Positions 1-5,224 of a stretch of DNA of 7,379 bases are shown here, one piece after another. The translations under genes were made by a program, and so were the position numbers. The notes under the pieces are model-generated. The model made no database searches, was not told where the DNA came from, and saw only the letters and a list, made by a program, of their open reading frames with translations. Within the stretch, counting starts at the first letter, position 1. Each line of letters begins with the position of its first letter. Source of the stretch: an uncultured bacterium (GTDB lineage Bacteria; Cyanobacteriota; Vampirovibrionia; Gastranaerophilales; Gastranaerophilaceae); the NCBI GenBank assembly GCA_902782905.1, contig CACZPB010000183.1, positions 1-7,379 of the forward strand, given 5' to 3'.

Positions 1-63
1 ATATATTAAAAAAGATGTTTTATTTCAAAAAAACACTTGCAAACCCTTGCCACAGCAGTTTTC

Positions 64-87
64 TATACACAATACAAATTGTGTATA
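64..87. repeat. Perfect 10-bp inverted repeat with 4-bp spacer (possible operator or recombinase site)
   Basis: The left arm TATACACAAT (64-73) and right arm ATTGTGTATA (78-87) are exact reverse complements around ACAA. The dyad lies about 40 bp past the 3' end of the recombinase gene. No T-run follows on either strand, so it is not a standard intrinsic terminator. It could be a dimeric repressor operator for a gene beyond the left edge, or a binding site for the neighbouring recombinase. A short direct repeat, CTTGC, occurs twice just to its left (near 36-50). No gene can be supported in 1-124. Confidence 0.5.
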
Positions 88-124
88 TTTGTAAACTAAT
101 TTCACAATCAACAATAATGCCTAG

Positions 125-667
125 TTACAGAATAAAGTTGGCATAACTTTTGTCTATTTTTTCTTGCTCGATACCTATATAAGAAAGGGTTACGGCGGGA
201 CTTGAATGATTGAATATTTTTTGCAACATAGCAACATCCTTAAATTTTTTATAATGGTGATATCCAAAAGTTTTTCTCATTGAATGAGTGCCAAACTTCT
301 CCTCAAGCTCAGCCTCTTGGCAAGCCTCTCTGATTGTATAATACACTGTCACTCTGCCAAGTCTGTTTTTAAATTTTGACATAAAAAGCGGCTCATCAGC
401 GTTTCTACCCTTTGTAAATTCTTCAAGCATAGGTTTTAACTTTGAATTAATCGGAAATTTCTTTGATTTACCTGTCTTCTGTTCAACGATATTAATATAA
501 GTCCTATTCTTAACATCACTGACATCCAAGTTTAAAATATCAGAAATTCTTAAGCCGCAATTGGTTCCGATTGTGAAAATCAACAAATCCCTAAGTCCCT
601 TCTTTTTCAGTATTTTTTCAACTTTTTTTAAATCACTCTTTTTTCTAATCGGTTCTACAATGTTCAT
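125..667 (-). CDS. Tyrosine recombinase (phage integrase family), catalytic domain only
   Basis: This 180-aa protein is a site-specific recombinase that cuts and rejoins DNA through a 3'-phosphotyrosine. The catalytic set is visible: R40 in GLRISD, K64 in EQKTGK, H128 and R131 in THSMRKT, H154 in FNHSS, and nucleophile Y163 in LSYIG. Typical integrases have 300-400 residues with an N-terminal SAM-like core-binding domain and often an arm-binding domain. Here the catalytic domain starts after only about 20 residues, so it is a minimal form of the kind found in some Firmicutes prophages and plasmids. The end looks complete, since about 17 residues follow the tyrosine. The ATG start has a strong AAAGGAG (674-680) six bases upstream and a plausible promoter at 730-758. 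No tRNA target, excisionase or other phage gene is visible, so whether it serves an element, resolves dimers or flips a local segment is open. Confidence 0.9.
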   Translation of the reverse strand: MNIVEPIRKKSDLKKVEKILKKKGLRDLLIFTIGTNCGLRISDILNLDVSDVKNRTYINIVEQKTGKSKKFPINSKLKPMLEEFTKGRNADEPLFMSKFKNRLGRVTVYYTIREACQEAELEEKFGTHSMRKTFGYHHYKKFKDVAMLQKIFNHSSPAVTLSYIGIEQEKIDKSYANFIL

Positions 668-946
668 CTTTCACTCCTTTCAGTTGTACAATTTTTGAGA
701 AAATAGTTCCCATAATTAAATGTACTGTTTTTATATGGAGTAAAATATAAAACGTAAAATTATTAGATAGAAAATATTAGTTTCTATACTGAGAGCAAGT
801 ATGAGGAATATTTTTGTTTCATTGCGCAATAAGAAATATCGCAAGAAATAAAAACCCGTTTAAGTTGCTTGCTCAAAATACCATTATTTATTATATTAAT
901 GGCAACTTTAAAAATTTAAATCAAAAAAATCTTCTTTTTTCAAAAA
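668..946. other. Intergenic region with small dyads, no gene seen
   Basis: Besides the recombinase leader this stretch has three dyads: ATAGAAA/TTTCTAT (767-773 with 781-787), the perfect palindrome ATTGCGCAAT (821-830), and CCATTA/TAATGG (881-886 with 897-902). The last lies 45-65 bp beyond the end of the minus-strand broken gene and could be a weak terminator for it, although its T-run is poor. A short open frame on the plus strand (814-1083) has no ribosome binding site and no recognisable protein character. Confidence 0.4.
730..758 (-). promoter_or_regulatory. Probable sigma-70-type promoter for the recombinase
   Basis: On the minus strand TTTACG (758-753) and TATAAA (735-730) are separated by 17 bp. 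The predicted start near 723 gives a leader of about 55 nt before the recombinase ATG. A TTGTACAA palindrome (684-691) lies inside this leader just upstream of the ribosome binding site and could bind a regulator. The region is AT-rich, so chance matches are possible. Confidence 0.4.
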
Positions 947-1461
947 CTATATATAAAAATATATTTTATCGAAACTGTTTTCAAAATCATCAAACAATCT
1001 TCTGTACGGATAAACTCCGATTTCTTGTTCACTTAATTTTACTTTTTGCTTTGGAACATCTGTTATTGTTTTTGCATACTTAATCAAAGCTTTTATTGCA
1101 TTTGCACCTTCAACAGAATGTAAAAACTGCCCCATGCCTTTATTGTTCAATTTTTTACAGTTTAAAACAACCGCTTCTCTTGCGTCGTTCTTACCATTCG
1201 TTACTTTGTATTCATTAACAACGCATTTGTCATGAATTTTGGAATAACTAATTGAAATATAATCAGCTTGCTTGCTTTTTTTTATTCTTTAAAGACTATT
1301 ATTGAATTCTTGCAAGATTTTTTTATTTTTTTACTATACAATAGCGGATTCGCCATGTCGTTTGCTACATAAACAGCACGTCTCAATGATTGAGTATTAT
1401 ATAAATTAATCCCGAAATTAGGATTTGCATTATTGTCGTTTTGAATTTTGTTGATTTGCAT
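947..1461 (-). pseudogene. Frameshifted gene for an unknown small protein with N-terminal NPNFG motif
   Basis: The 5' part starts at ATG 1461 with AGGAG (1468-1472) six bases upstream. It reads 59 residues (MQINKIQNDNNANPNFGINL, then RRAVYVANDMANPLLYSKKIKK) and stops at TAA 1282-1284. A second frame, open from 1288, carries 113 residues with ordinary protein composition (DYISISYSKIHDKCVVNEYK; GKNDAREAVVLNCKK; GMGQFLHSVEGANAIKALIK) down to the stop at 947-949. It has no credible start: the first Met (in GMGQFLHS) and a TTG at 1150 both lack a Shine-Dalgarno, and coding character continues upstream of both. The simplest reading is one gene of about 171 codons broken by a single indel between 1284 and 1290, in A-rich sequence (A8 at 1276-1283). 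A sequencing error is possible; I see no slippery site that would convincingly support programmed frameshifting. The function is not recognised. The N-terminus resembles orphan 'NxFG' small proteins I associate with gut Gastranaerophilales, which is recollection rather than a search result. Confidence 0.55.
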
Positions 1462-1498
1462 GTATTACTCCTAATTGTACCCGTGAAAGGTTAAAAAC

Positions 1499-1520
1499 TT
1501 GTAAAAATAAAATTTGCTAT
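1499..1520 (-). repeat. Duplicated leader element, copy 1
   Basis: This 22-bp block matches 2038-2059 at 20 of 22 positions. It contains ATAGCAAATT and TTTTTACAA on the minus strand. In both places the block sits 38 bp (here) or 37 bp upstream of an ATG, and the similarity resumes at CAATTAGG in front of the start. This copy precedes the broken NPNFG gene and begins four bases after the phosphatase stop codon. Confidence 0.6.
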
Positions 1521-1524
1521 GCTT

Positions 1525-2001
1525 TTAGTTCTTGTTAAACATATCAATAATTGCTTCTGCCCATTTGACCAGATCCGGATATTTATCTTTATGCCAGTTA
1601 TATTTTGCAAGTTCATCCAAATTGTCTTTTGGAGTTCCTACATTATTCAATCGTTCATAAATATAAGAAAACATTCCGGTTCTGTCAGCACCATGCTTGC
1701 AATGAATATGAACTTTTCCGCCTTTTTGTTTTACTTTTTCTATAATATCTAAAAATTCTTGAATATTTTCTTTGTCTATAAATTTGGTAACAGATGGTAT
1801 ACTGTGATAATGCATCCCCAAACTCTTAACGCACCCTGCTTCATCAAAGCTGTCTTTACTCATATTCCTTAAATTAATAATATCTGTTACGCCCTGCTCC
1901 TTTAACCATTCCAAATTGTTTTTTAAAGGTTGTGCTGAACGCGACAGGCATTTATCTATTTGTTTATAATTATCCGGCTTAATCTGAAATATTCTTAGCA
2001 T
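1525..2001 (-). CDS. Dual-specificity/tyrosine phosphatase-like protein (Cys-based)
   Basis: This 158-aa single-domain protein belongs to the cysteine-dependent phosphatase superfamily. The P-loop signature CX5R is intact in HCKHGADRTG (residues 100-109): C101 is the nucleophile and R107 the phosphate-binding arginine, followed by T108-G109. The upstream SRSAQP motif (20-25), the GVTDIINLR strand (37-45) and the helix before KVHIHC are typical of bacterial DSP-like enzymes. The general acid is uncertain; D76 in KFIDKEN is one candidate. There is no signal peptide or membrane segment, so it is probably cytoplasmic. Substrates in this group range from phosphoproteins to phosphoinositides and sugar phosphates, and the sequence does not decide. 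The ATG has AGGG (2009-2012) seven bases upstream. It follows the YjbR-family gene by 72 bp on the same strand and precedes the broken small gene by 63 bp. Its leader carries a copy of the duplicated element. Confidence 0.85.
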   Translation of the reverse strand: MLRIFQIKPDNYKQIDKCLSRSAQPLKNNLEWLKEQGVTDIINLRNMSKDSFDEAGCVKSLGMHYHSIPSVTKFIDKENIQEFLDIIEKVKQKGGKVHIHCKHGADRTGMFSYIYERLNNVGTPKDNLDELAKYNWHKDKYPDLVKWAEAIIDMFNKN

Positions 2002-2037
2002 TTATAATCCCTAATTGATTTGTATTATTTATAAAAA

Positions 2038-2059
2038 TTGTAAAAAAATAATTTGCTAT
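2038..2059 (-). repeat. Duplicated leader element, copy 2
   Basis: This is the partner of 1499-1520 (20 of 22 identical), located upstream of the phosphatase start. Together with the shared CAATTAGG near the ribosome binding site, the two leaders align over about 60 bp with a single 1-bp gap. The block could be a promoter or regulator site or an mRNA leader element. I cannot fit a good -35/-10 pair consistently to both copies. Confidence 0.6.
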
Positions 2060-2073
2060 ATTAGTTTAAGATT

Positions 2074-2727
2074 TTATACATTTTTATAGCTTTTGTCAAC
2101 CCAAGCCTGTATTTGCTCATCGGCTAGAGTTCCATCCAGAACAATTGTTATCCAATTTTTTTTATTCATGTGATATGCTTCATAAACACCTTTTTGTTCA
2201 GAAATTTCATTTTTAGAAATTTTTAAATTTATTATTTCTACTTTCTTTGTTGATTTGGAATCTGTTTGAACCTTATTTAACTGAACATCTCCAATGAGCG
2301 CATACCATTTTTTATTTTTTTTGTTCCTGAAAATAGCGTAAGTCGGAAAATTTTTCCACAAAAATTCAGGTTCATCTTTGTATTTTTTCGCAATATATTT
2401 TTTAATGTTTTGCGCCTGTAATGATTGAAAAACCTGTCTCTCTGAACATTTATCTCTTATGTCCGTCAAAATCTCTATAAAATTTTCTCTAACCTCAGCA
2501 CTAAAACCGCTTGCACTCCCTACCCTAAAATTTGTGTACTCTTCATCAGACGACAAATCTATTACTTTTGCACTAATTTTCTTTTCAAATACAACTATGA
2601 GTTTAAATTCGTTATTAAAAAATTTTCTTTCAAAAACAAGTTTATTACCATTTTCACAAAAGCCATAGCTTTTGAGTTTATTCTTACTAACTGTATATTT
2701 CCTGAAAATATCTTCTTCTATTCCCAT
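2074..2727 (-). CDS. MmcQ/YjbR family protein (two-domain form)
   Basis: This 217-aa protein has a C-terminal YjbR (DUF419) domain at about residues 105-217. Recognisable landmarks are EPEFLWKNFPTYAIFRN (119-135), KKWYALIGDV (139-148), KVEIINLK (162-169) and YEAYHMNKKNWITIVLDG (182-199). The N-terminal part (about 28-95, with VFERKFFN and EEYTNFRVGSASGFSAEVRENF) matches the extra domain fused to YjbR in many Firmicutes-type members. YjbR has a CyaY-like fold and is often labelled DNA-binding, but its role is unproven. The frame is open further up to a TTG at 2754, but that codon would lie at or upstream of the transcription start predicted from the promoter at 2757-2785. ATG 2727 has CAGGG six bases upstream and is preferred. 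It is probably the first gene of a minus-strand group with the phosphatase. Confidence 0.85.
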   Translation of the reverse strand: MGIEEDIFRKYTVSKNKLKSYGFCENGNKLVFERKFFNNEFKLIVVFEKKISAKVIDLSSDEEYTNFRVGSASGFSAEVRENFIEILTDIRDKCSERQVFQSLQAQNIKKYIAKKYKDEPEFLWKNFPTYAIFRNKKNKKWYALIGDVQLNKVQTDSKSTKKVEIINLKISKNEISEQKGVYEAYHMNKKNWITIVLDGTLADEQIQAWVDKSYKNV

Positions 2728-2756
2728 TTGTAGCCCTGATGTCTTGTTGTACAAAT

Positions 2757-2785
2757 ATTATAGTATAAACCTCTGTGCGTATAAA
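2757..2785 (-). promoter_or_regulatory. Probable promoter of the YjbR-family gene
   Basis: A consensus TATAAT (2762-2757) stands 17 bp from TTTATA (2785-2780) on the minus strand. The expected transcription start near 2750 gives a leader of about 23 nt before ATG 2727. A TTGTACAA palindrome (2747-2754) overlaps the start site. The same octamer occurs in the recombinase leader at 684-691, so a shared regulator is conceivable. Confidence 0.5.
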
Positions 2786-2790
2786 TACAC

Positions 2791-2818
2791 AAAAAAAAGC
2801 CTGACATCGAAATCAGGC
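2791..2818 (-). terminator. Intrinsic terminator of the 57-aa gene
   Basis: On the minus strand GCCTGA (2818-2813) pairs with TCAGGC (2804-2799) around an 8-nt loop. Eight T residues follow immediately (2798-2791). It lies about 94 bp past the stop of the 57-aa gene and just upstream of the YjbR promoter, separating the two transcripts. The 3' untranslated stretch between contains TAAGTAAG twice (2828-2835 and 2856-2863). Confidence 0.85.
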
Positions 2819-2911
2819 GCTGATAGATAAGTAAGTTTTGGGGTAATTTTGTTTGTAAGTAAGATTAAGATTGGTATTAAATAAAAAACTTGTTTATGAA
2901 GTAAATCACTT

Positions 2912-3085
2912 TTACGGTTTGACTCTGGAGATAAAAGTAACTCTAGACTTCAAATCCATTGCAAATAGTCGCATTTCGTCAACAAGAACGTATGATTTGT
3001 CTTCAGCAGGATTATCCTGTATGTAAAAATCGCGTGAAATTTGAGTTGCCATAGCATTGATGTTATAGCTGTTTAGTACTGCCAT
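2912..3085 (-). CDS. Small orphan protein, 57 aa, function unknown
   Basis: The protein reads MAVLNSYNINAMATQISRDF, then YIQDNPAEDKSYVLVDEMRL and FAMDLKSRVTFISRVKP. I recognise no domain. It has no signal peptide, membrane segment or cysteines, and is mixed-charge and probably soluble. The frame is open upstream to 3127, but ATG 3085 has AGAGAGG (3093-3099, GAGG seven bases from the start), so it is the likely start. The leader reads ATATAAGAGAGG before ATGGC, closely resembling the leader of the divergent 158-aa gene. Both proteins begin MA with an Asn-rich segment containing IN, so the two may be distantly related or co-regulated; this is tentative. The gene has its own terminator (2791-2818), which supports it being real. 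Confidence 0.65.
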   Translation of the reverse strand: MAVLNSYNINAMATQISRDFYIQDNPAEDKSYVLVDEMRLFAMDLKSRVTFISRVKP

Positions 3086-3139
3086 AATAATACCTCTCTT
3101 ATATATCTTATTTATCCGAAAAAGCACGTTCTCACTCAG

Positions 3140-3175
3140 ACCTGCATTACAAATCTATATTGATTTGTTTCAGGT
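3140..3175. other. Hairpin in the leader side of the 57-aa gene
   Basis: ACCTG (3140-3144) pairs with CAGGT (3171-3175), and inside it ACAAATC (3149-3155) pairs with GATTTGT (3162-3168) around TATATT. This gives a 5-bp plus 7-bp stem with a small asymmetric internal loop (4 nt against 2 nt). There is no T-run on either side. It lies 55-90 bp upstream of the 57-aa start and would be in that gene's 5' leader if transcription begins further upstream. Confidence 0.4.
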
Positions 3176-3201
3176 TGAATATTTTTTATACTCTCTTGGA
3201 T

Positions 3202-3230
3202 TTGTCTTACATATATATAAAGTATATAAA
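3202..3230 (+). promoter_or_regulatory. Probable plus-strand promoter upstream of the structured element
   Basis: TTGTCT (3202-3207) and TATAAA (3225-3230) are separated by 17 bp. Transcription from about 3237 would cover the inverted-repeat element at 3262-3359 and give the 158-aa gene a leader of nearly 200 nt, or produce a separate small RNA. The surrounding AT-richness, including a TATATATA run in the spacer, lowers certainty. Confidence 0.4.
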
Positions 3231-3261
3231 AACTTCCGAATTTCATCTCTTTAGAAGTTTG

Positions 3262-3359
3262 TTACAAAACTTAACATAACGTGTATGTTTATGTTTTCAT
3301 TTCTTCATGTAAAACCTGCATAGATAGAGGCTTATAGCCTCTATTGTAAAGTTTTGTAA
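3262..3359 (+). ncRNA. Structured intergenic element, possible leader RNA or small RNA
   Basis: TTACAAAACTTAACA (3262-3276) and TGTAAAGTTTTGTAA (3345-3359) are complementary at 14 of 15 positions. They enclose a perfect hairpin, ATAGAGGCT (3324-3332) with AGCCTCTAT (3336-3344), which directly abuts the right outer arm. A second weaker stem can form on the left side (TATG 3284-3287 with CATA 3319-3322, GTTTT 3293-3297 with AAAAC 3311-3315). The result is a possible three-way junction. Strand is inferred from the promoter at 3202-3230; the minus strand could fold in a similar way. No known riboswitch or small RNA family is recognised. The hairpin is not followed by a clean T-run. It could instead be DNA-level operator sites. 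Confidence 0.4.
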
Positions 3360-3433
3360 ATATTAATCAAAAAACCCTAAAGTTTTCAGAAAATGTGCCG
3401 ATATACATTATATATCATATAAGAGGTGTATCT

Positions 3434-3910
3434 ATGGCAAATTTCTCGGTAAATGCAATTAACGGAGTATTTACGTATAGTAGTGCAAACATTTACTCAT
3501 ACCTTGGCAGAGTTCCGGCAAACGGAACAGAGTTAAAGGAAGCTTTTAGTGAGTTTAATATCACTCCTACCGGTAAAGCCGATGATTTGAAGAAACTCAA
3601 TACCAAAATGTATGAGGAGTATTCTGCTCAGGTTCAACAACAAATTGAGAACCAAAATAACAAAAGTGTTTGCCCTTGGGCAAGTTTGTGTGCACAAATA
3701 GGTGTCCAAGCCACAGGTAATTATGAGAAAGATTATGCTGCGTTCAATAATGCAATTCAACTTCTGAGTCAAAGCGCGATGGATGGTCAAGCAATGGCAT
3801 TTTTTGCAGGTATTAAAAGCGAAGCACAAAAAGCATTTGGTCTGTCTAATAAAACTACTGAACAGCAACAAATAACATTTGATGTATATAAAGCTCAATT
3901 CCTATCCTAA
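3434..3910 (+). CDS. Hypothetical 158-aa soluble protein
   Basis: I recognise no family. The protein starts MANFSVNAINGVFTYSSANI, has a segment resembling an EF-like helix-loop (LKEAFSEFNITPTGKADDLKKLN, about 35-57) and is then largely helical and Gln/Asn/Ala-rich (YSAQVQQQIENQNN; FNNAIQLLSQSAMDGQAMAF; SEAQKAFGLSNKTTEQQQIT). It has two cysteines, in VCPWASLCAQ. No signal peptide or membrane segment is visible. The frame is open 13 codons further up, but ATG 3434 has AGAGG (3422-3426) seven bases upstream and its leader matches that of the divergent 57-aa gene, so this start is chosen. A strong hairpin follows at 3937. It is probably a single-gene transcript with a long structured leader. The EF-like resemblance is not a claim of calcium binding, since the canonical Asp pattern is absent. 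Confidence 0.75.
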   Translation: MANFSVNAINGVFTYSSANIYSYLGRVPANGTELKEAFSEFNITPTGKADDLKKLNTKMYEEYSAQVQQQIENQNNKSVCPWASLCAQIGVQATGNYEKDYAAFNNAIQLLSQSAMDGQAMAFFAGIKSEAQKAFGLSNKTTEQQQITFDVYKAQFLS

Positions 3911-3936
3911 GTAAAAGAATTGCAAACAAGTTGTGG

Positions 3937-3974
3937 TGCCGCCATAGAGGTTATGGCGGCATCGTTGCGTTTTT
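3937..3974 (+). terminator. Probable terminator after the 158-aa gene
   Basis: TGCCGCCATA (3937-3946) pairs perfectly with TATGGCGGCA (3952-3961) around GAGGT. The stem is the most GC-rich spot in the neighbourhood. The T-run (3970-3974) begins eight bases beyond the stem, which is further than ideal, so termination may be partial and some transcription could continue into the dehydrogenase operon. Confidence 0.6.
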
Positions 3975-3990
3975 ATGCTAGTATATTGAT

Positions 3991-4686
3991 ATGAATATTT
4001 TAGTTACCGGTGCAACTCGAGGGATTGGAAAAGCTATTGCAAAAAGTTTGCAGGGCAATATTTTTGCAGTAGGCAGAAATGAAGAATTGCTCCGTGAATA
4101 CAGAAATTATTATGTATGTGATTTGACTGATAACACCGGACTTAAAGGTTTAGGTGAATATATAAAGGCAAATAACATAGATATTCTAATAAATAATGCC
4201 GGTGAATATATTTACTCTCCTATAGAAGAATGTTCTTTAGACAATATTTCACGCATAATGAAATTAAATTTAGAAGCACCGCTCTATTTGATATCACAAG
4301 CTGTCCCATATATGAAACTCAAAGGTTGGGGCAGAATTGTAAACATAGGTTCTATAAGCGGAGTTATGGGAGAAGCATGCGCTAGTTTATATTCAGCGAG
4401 CAAATCCGGCTTAATCGGAGGAACAAAGGCTTTAGCGTTAGAACTTGCTGAATTCGGAATAACTGTAAACACAATAAATCCGGGGTGGGTTGACACTGAT
4501 ATGGGAAATTCTTCCGCTAATAATGGGGACTGGAGTCGGGACGAAATCATAGAATGTATTCCTCAACGCAGATTTGTTGCTCCATCAGAAGTTGCAGGTA
4601 TGGTTAAATATTTGATATCCGAAGATGCTAAAGGCGTAACCGGACAATCCATAAACCTTTGTGCCGGTTTGAGTGTTGGGTGCTAA
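3991..4686 (+). CDS. Short-chain dehydrogenase/reductase (FabG-like SDR)
   Basis: This 231-aa classical SDR is an NAD(P)-dependent oxidoreductase with a Rossmann fold. The cofactor motif TGATRGIG spans residues 6-13 and NNAG 68-71. The catalytic tetrad is complete: N93, S121 (in NIGSISG), Y134 and K138 (YSASK). PGWVDTDM (164-171) and the C-terminal VTGQSINLCAG match the FabG-type pattern, where VTG-Q-x-x-x-V-x-GG is usual. The length is slightly below the typical 240-250. R10 in the glycine loop hints at NADPH preference. It may be a 3-oxoacyl-ACP reductase paralogue, but the substrate cannot be read from sequence and the genes beside it are not fatty-acid genes. No clear Shine-Dalgarno precedes ATG 3991 (upstream TAGTATATTGAT), yet the start fits the first Rossmann strand exactly. 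It is followed after one base by the permease gene, so they are co-transcribed. Confidence 0.9.
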   Translation: MNILVTGATRGIGKAIAKSLQGNIFAVGRNEELLREYRNYYVCDLTDNTGLKGLGEYIKANNIDILINNAGEYIYSPIEECSLDNISRIMKLNLEAPLYLISQAVPYMKLKGWGRIVNIGSISGVMGEACASLYSASKSGLIGGTKALALELAEFGITVNTINPGWVDTDMGNSSANNGDWSRDEIIECIPQRRFVAPSEVAGMVKYLISEDAKGVTGQSINLCAGLSVGC

Positions 4687-4687
4687 G

Positions 4688-5224
4688 ATGACTCTTTTCA
4701 GGTTGTTTTTGATATTTGTAAAAATAGGTGCAATTCTTTTAGGCGGAGGATATGTTATTTTTCCGATTATGGAGAGTGAATTTGTTCAAAAAAGAGCTCT
4801 TGTAAAGTATGAGGACTTATTAGATTTTTTTGCATTATCTCAATCACTCCCCGGAATAATTGCCGCCAACATGTCTATGTTTGTAGGTTATAAGCTTAAG
4901 GGCAAATGGGGCGCTGTTGTAGCCATGCTAGGCATAATTTTTGTACCTTTTTGGTGCATAGTCCTCTTAGCAGCTGTTTTAAATACTATTATTAATAATA
5001 CTCAGGTTCAAGGTGCACTGTGGGGAGTCGGAGTTGCAGTTATTGCGCTTATTATACTTACAGTTCGAGAAGTCTGGCAAAAATCAAAACGCAATTTATT
5101 TTTCTATACTATATTTTTACTTGCGCTTGCTGGACTTTTAATATTCAAACTGACTCCTATACAAGCAATAATTATATTTTCTTGCTTTGGCATTCTTATT
5201 AAAAGAATAAGGAGAAGGGCATGA
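4688..5224 (+). CDS. chrA: Chromate transporter family protein, first half of a split pair
   Basis: This 178-aa membrane protein is one CHR domain (Pfam chromate transporter). Motifs are FVKIGAILLGGGYVIFPIM (10-28), SQSLPGIIAAN (51-61) and GYKLKGKWGA (67-76). About five or six hydrophobic segments follow (near 77-98, 112-126, 138-155, 157-172), ending in a basic tail, KRIRRR. Long CHR proteins of about 400 aa hold two such domains; here they are separate genes, as in the paired short CHR proteins of Bacillus, which act together. The family can export chromate, but many members probably have other anion substrates. The usual TPGP is SLPG here. ATG 4688 starts one base after the dehydrogenase stop, with no strong ribosome binding site, suggesting translational coupling. 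The frame is open back to GTG 4673, which would overlap the upstream gene. Confidence 0.9.
   Translation: MTLFRLFLIFVKIGAILLGGGYVIFPIMESEFVQKRALVKYEDLLDFFALSQSLPGIIAANMSMFVGYKLKGKWGAVVAMLGIIFVPFWCIVLLAAVLNTIINNTQVQGALWGVGVAVIALIILTVREVWQKSKRNLFFYTIFLLALAGLLIFKLTPIQAIIIFSCFGILIKRIRRRA

Noticed and set aside
814..1083. 89-aa plus-strand open frame
   Set aside because: It has no ribosome binding site, low-complexity AT-driven composition, and overlaps the minus-strand remnant, which has better coding character.
1276..1295. Programmed -1 frameshift joining the two halves of the NPNFG gene
   Set aside because: The region has an A8 run and a TTTAAA, but re-pairing one base back would place a TAA stop in the decoding site; no X-XXY-YYZ heptamer fits, so an indel is simpler.
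1519..1752. 77-aa plus-strand open frame
   Set aside because: It is antisense to the phosphatase, whose active-site motif is intact; the Phe/Ile-rich product is typical of a shadow frame.
2728..2754. TTG 2754 as the start of the YjbR-family gene
   Set aside because: The TATAAT at 2757-2762 puts the transcription start near 2750, downstream of this codon, while ATG 2727 has CAGGG at proper spacing.
3324..3344. Perfect 9-bp hairpin as an intrinsic terminator
   Set aside because: No T-run follows on the plus strand, only a four-T stretch well beyond the stem lies on the minus strand, and no gene ends there; it fits better as part of a structured leader or small RNA.
3533..3898. 121-aa minus-strand open frame
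   Set aside because: It is antisense to the 158-aa gene, which has the ribosome binding site and terminator; this frame has neither and a Leu/Cys-rich shadow composition.
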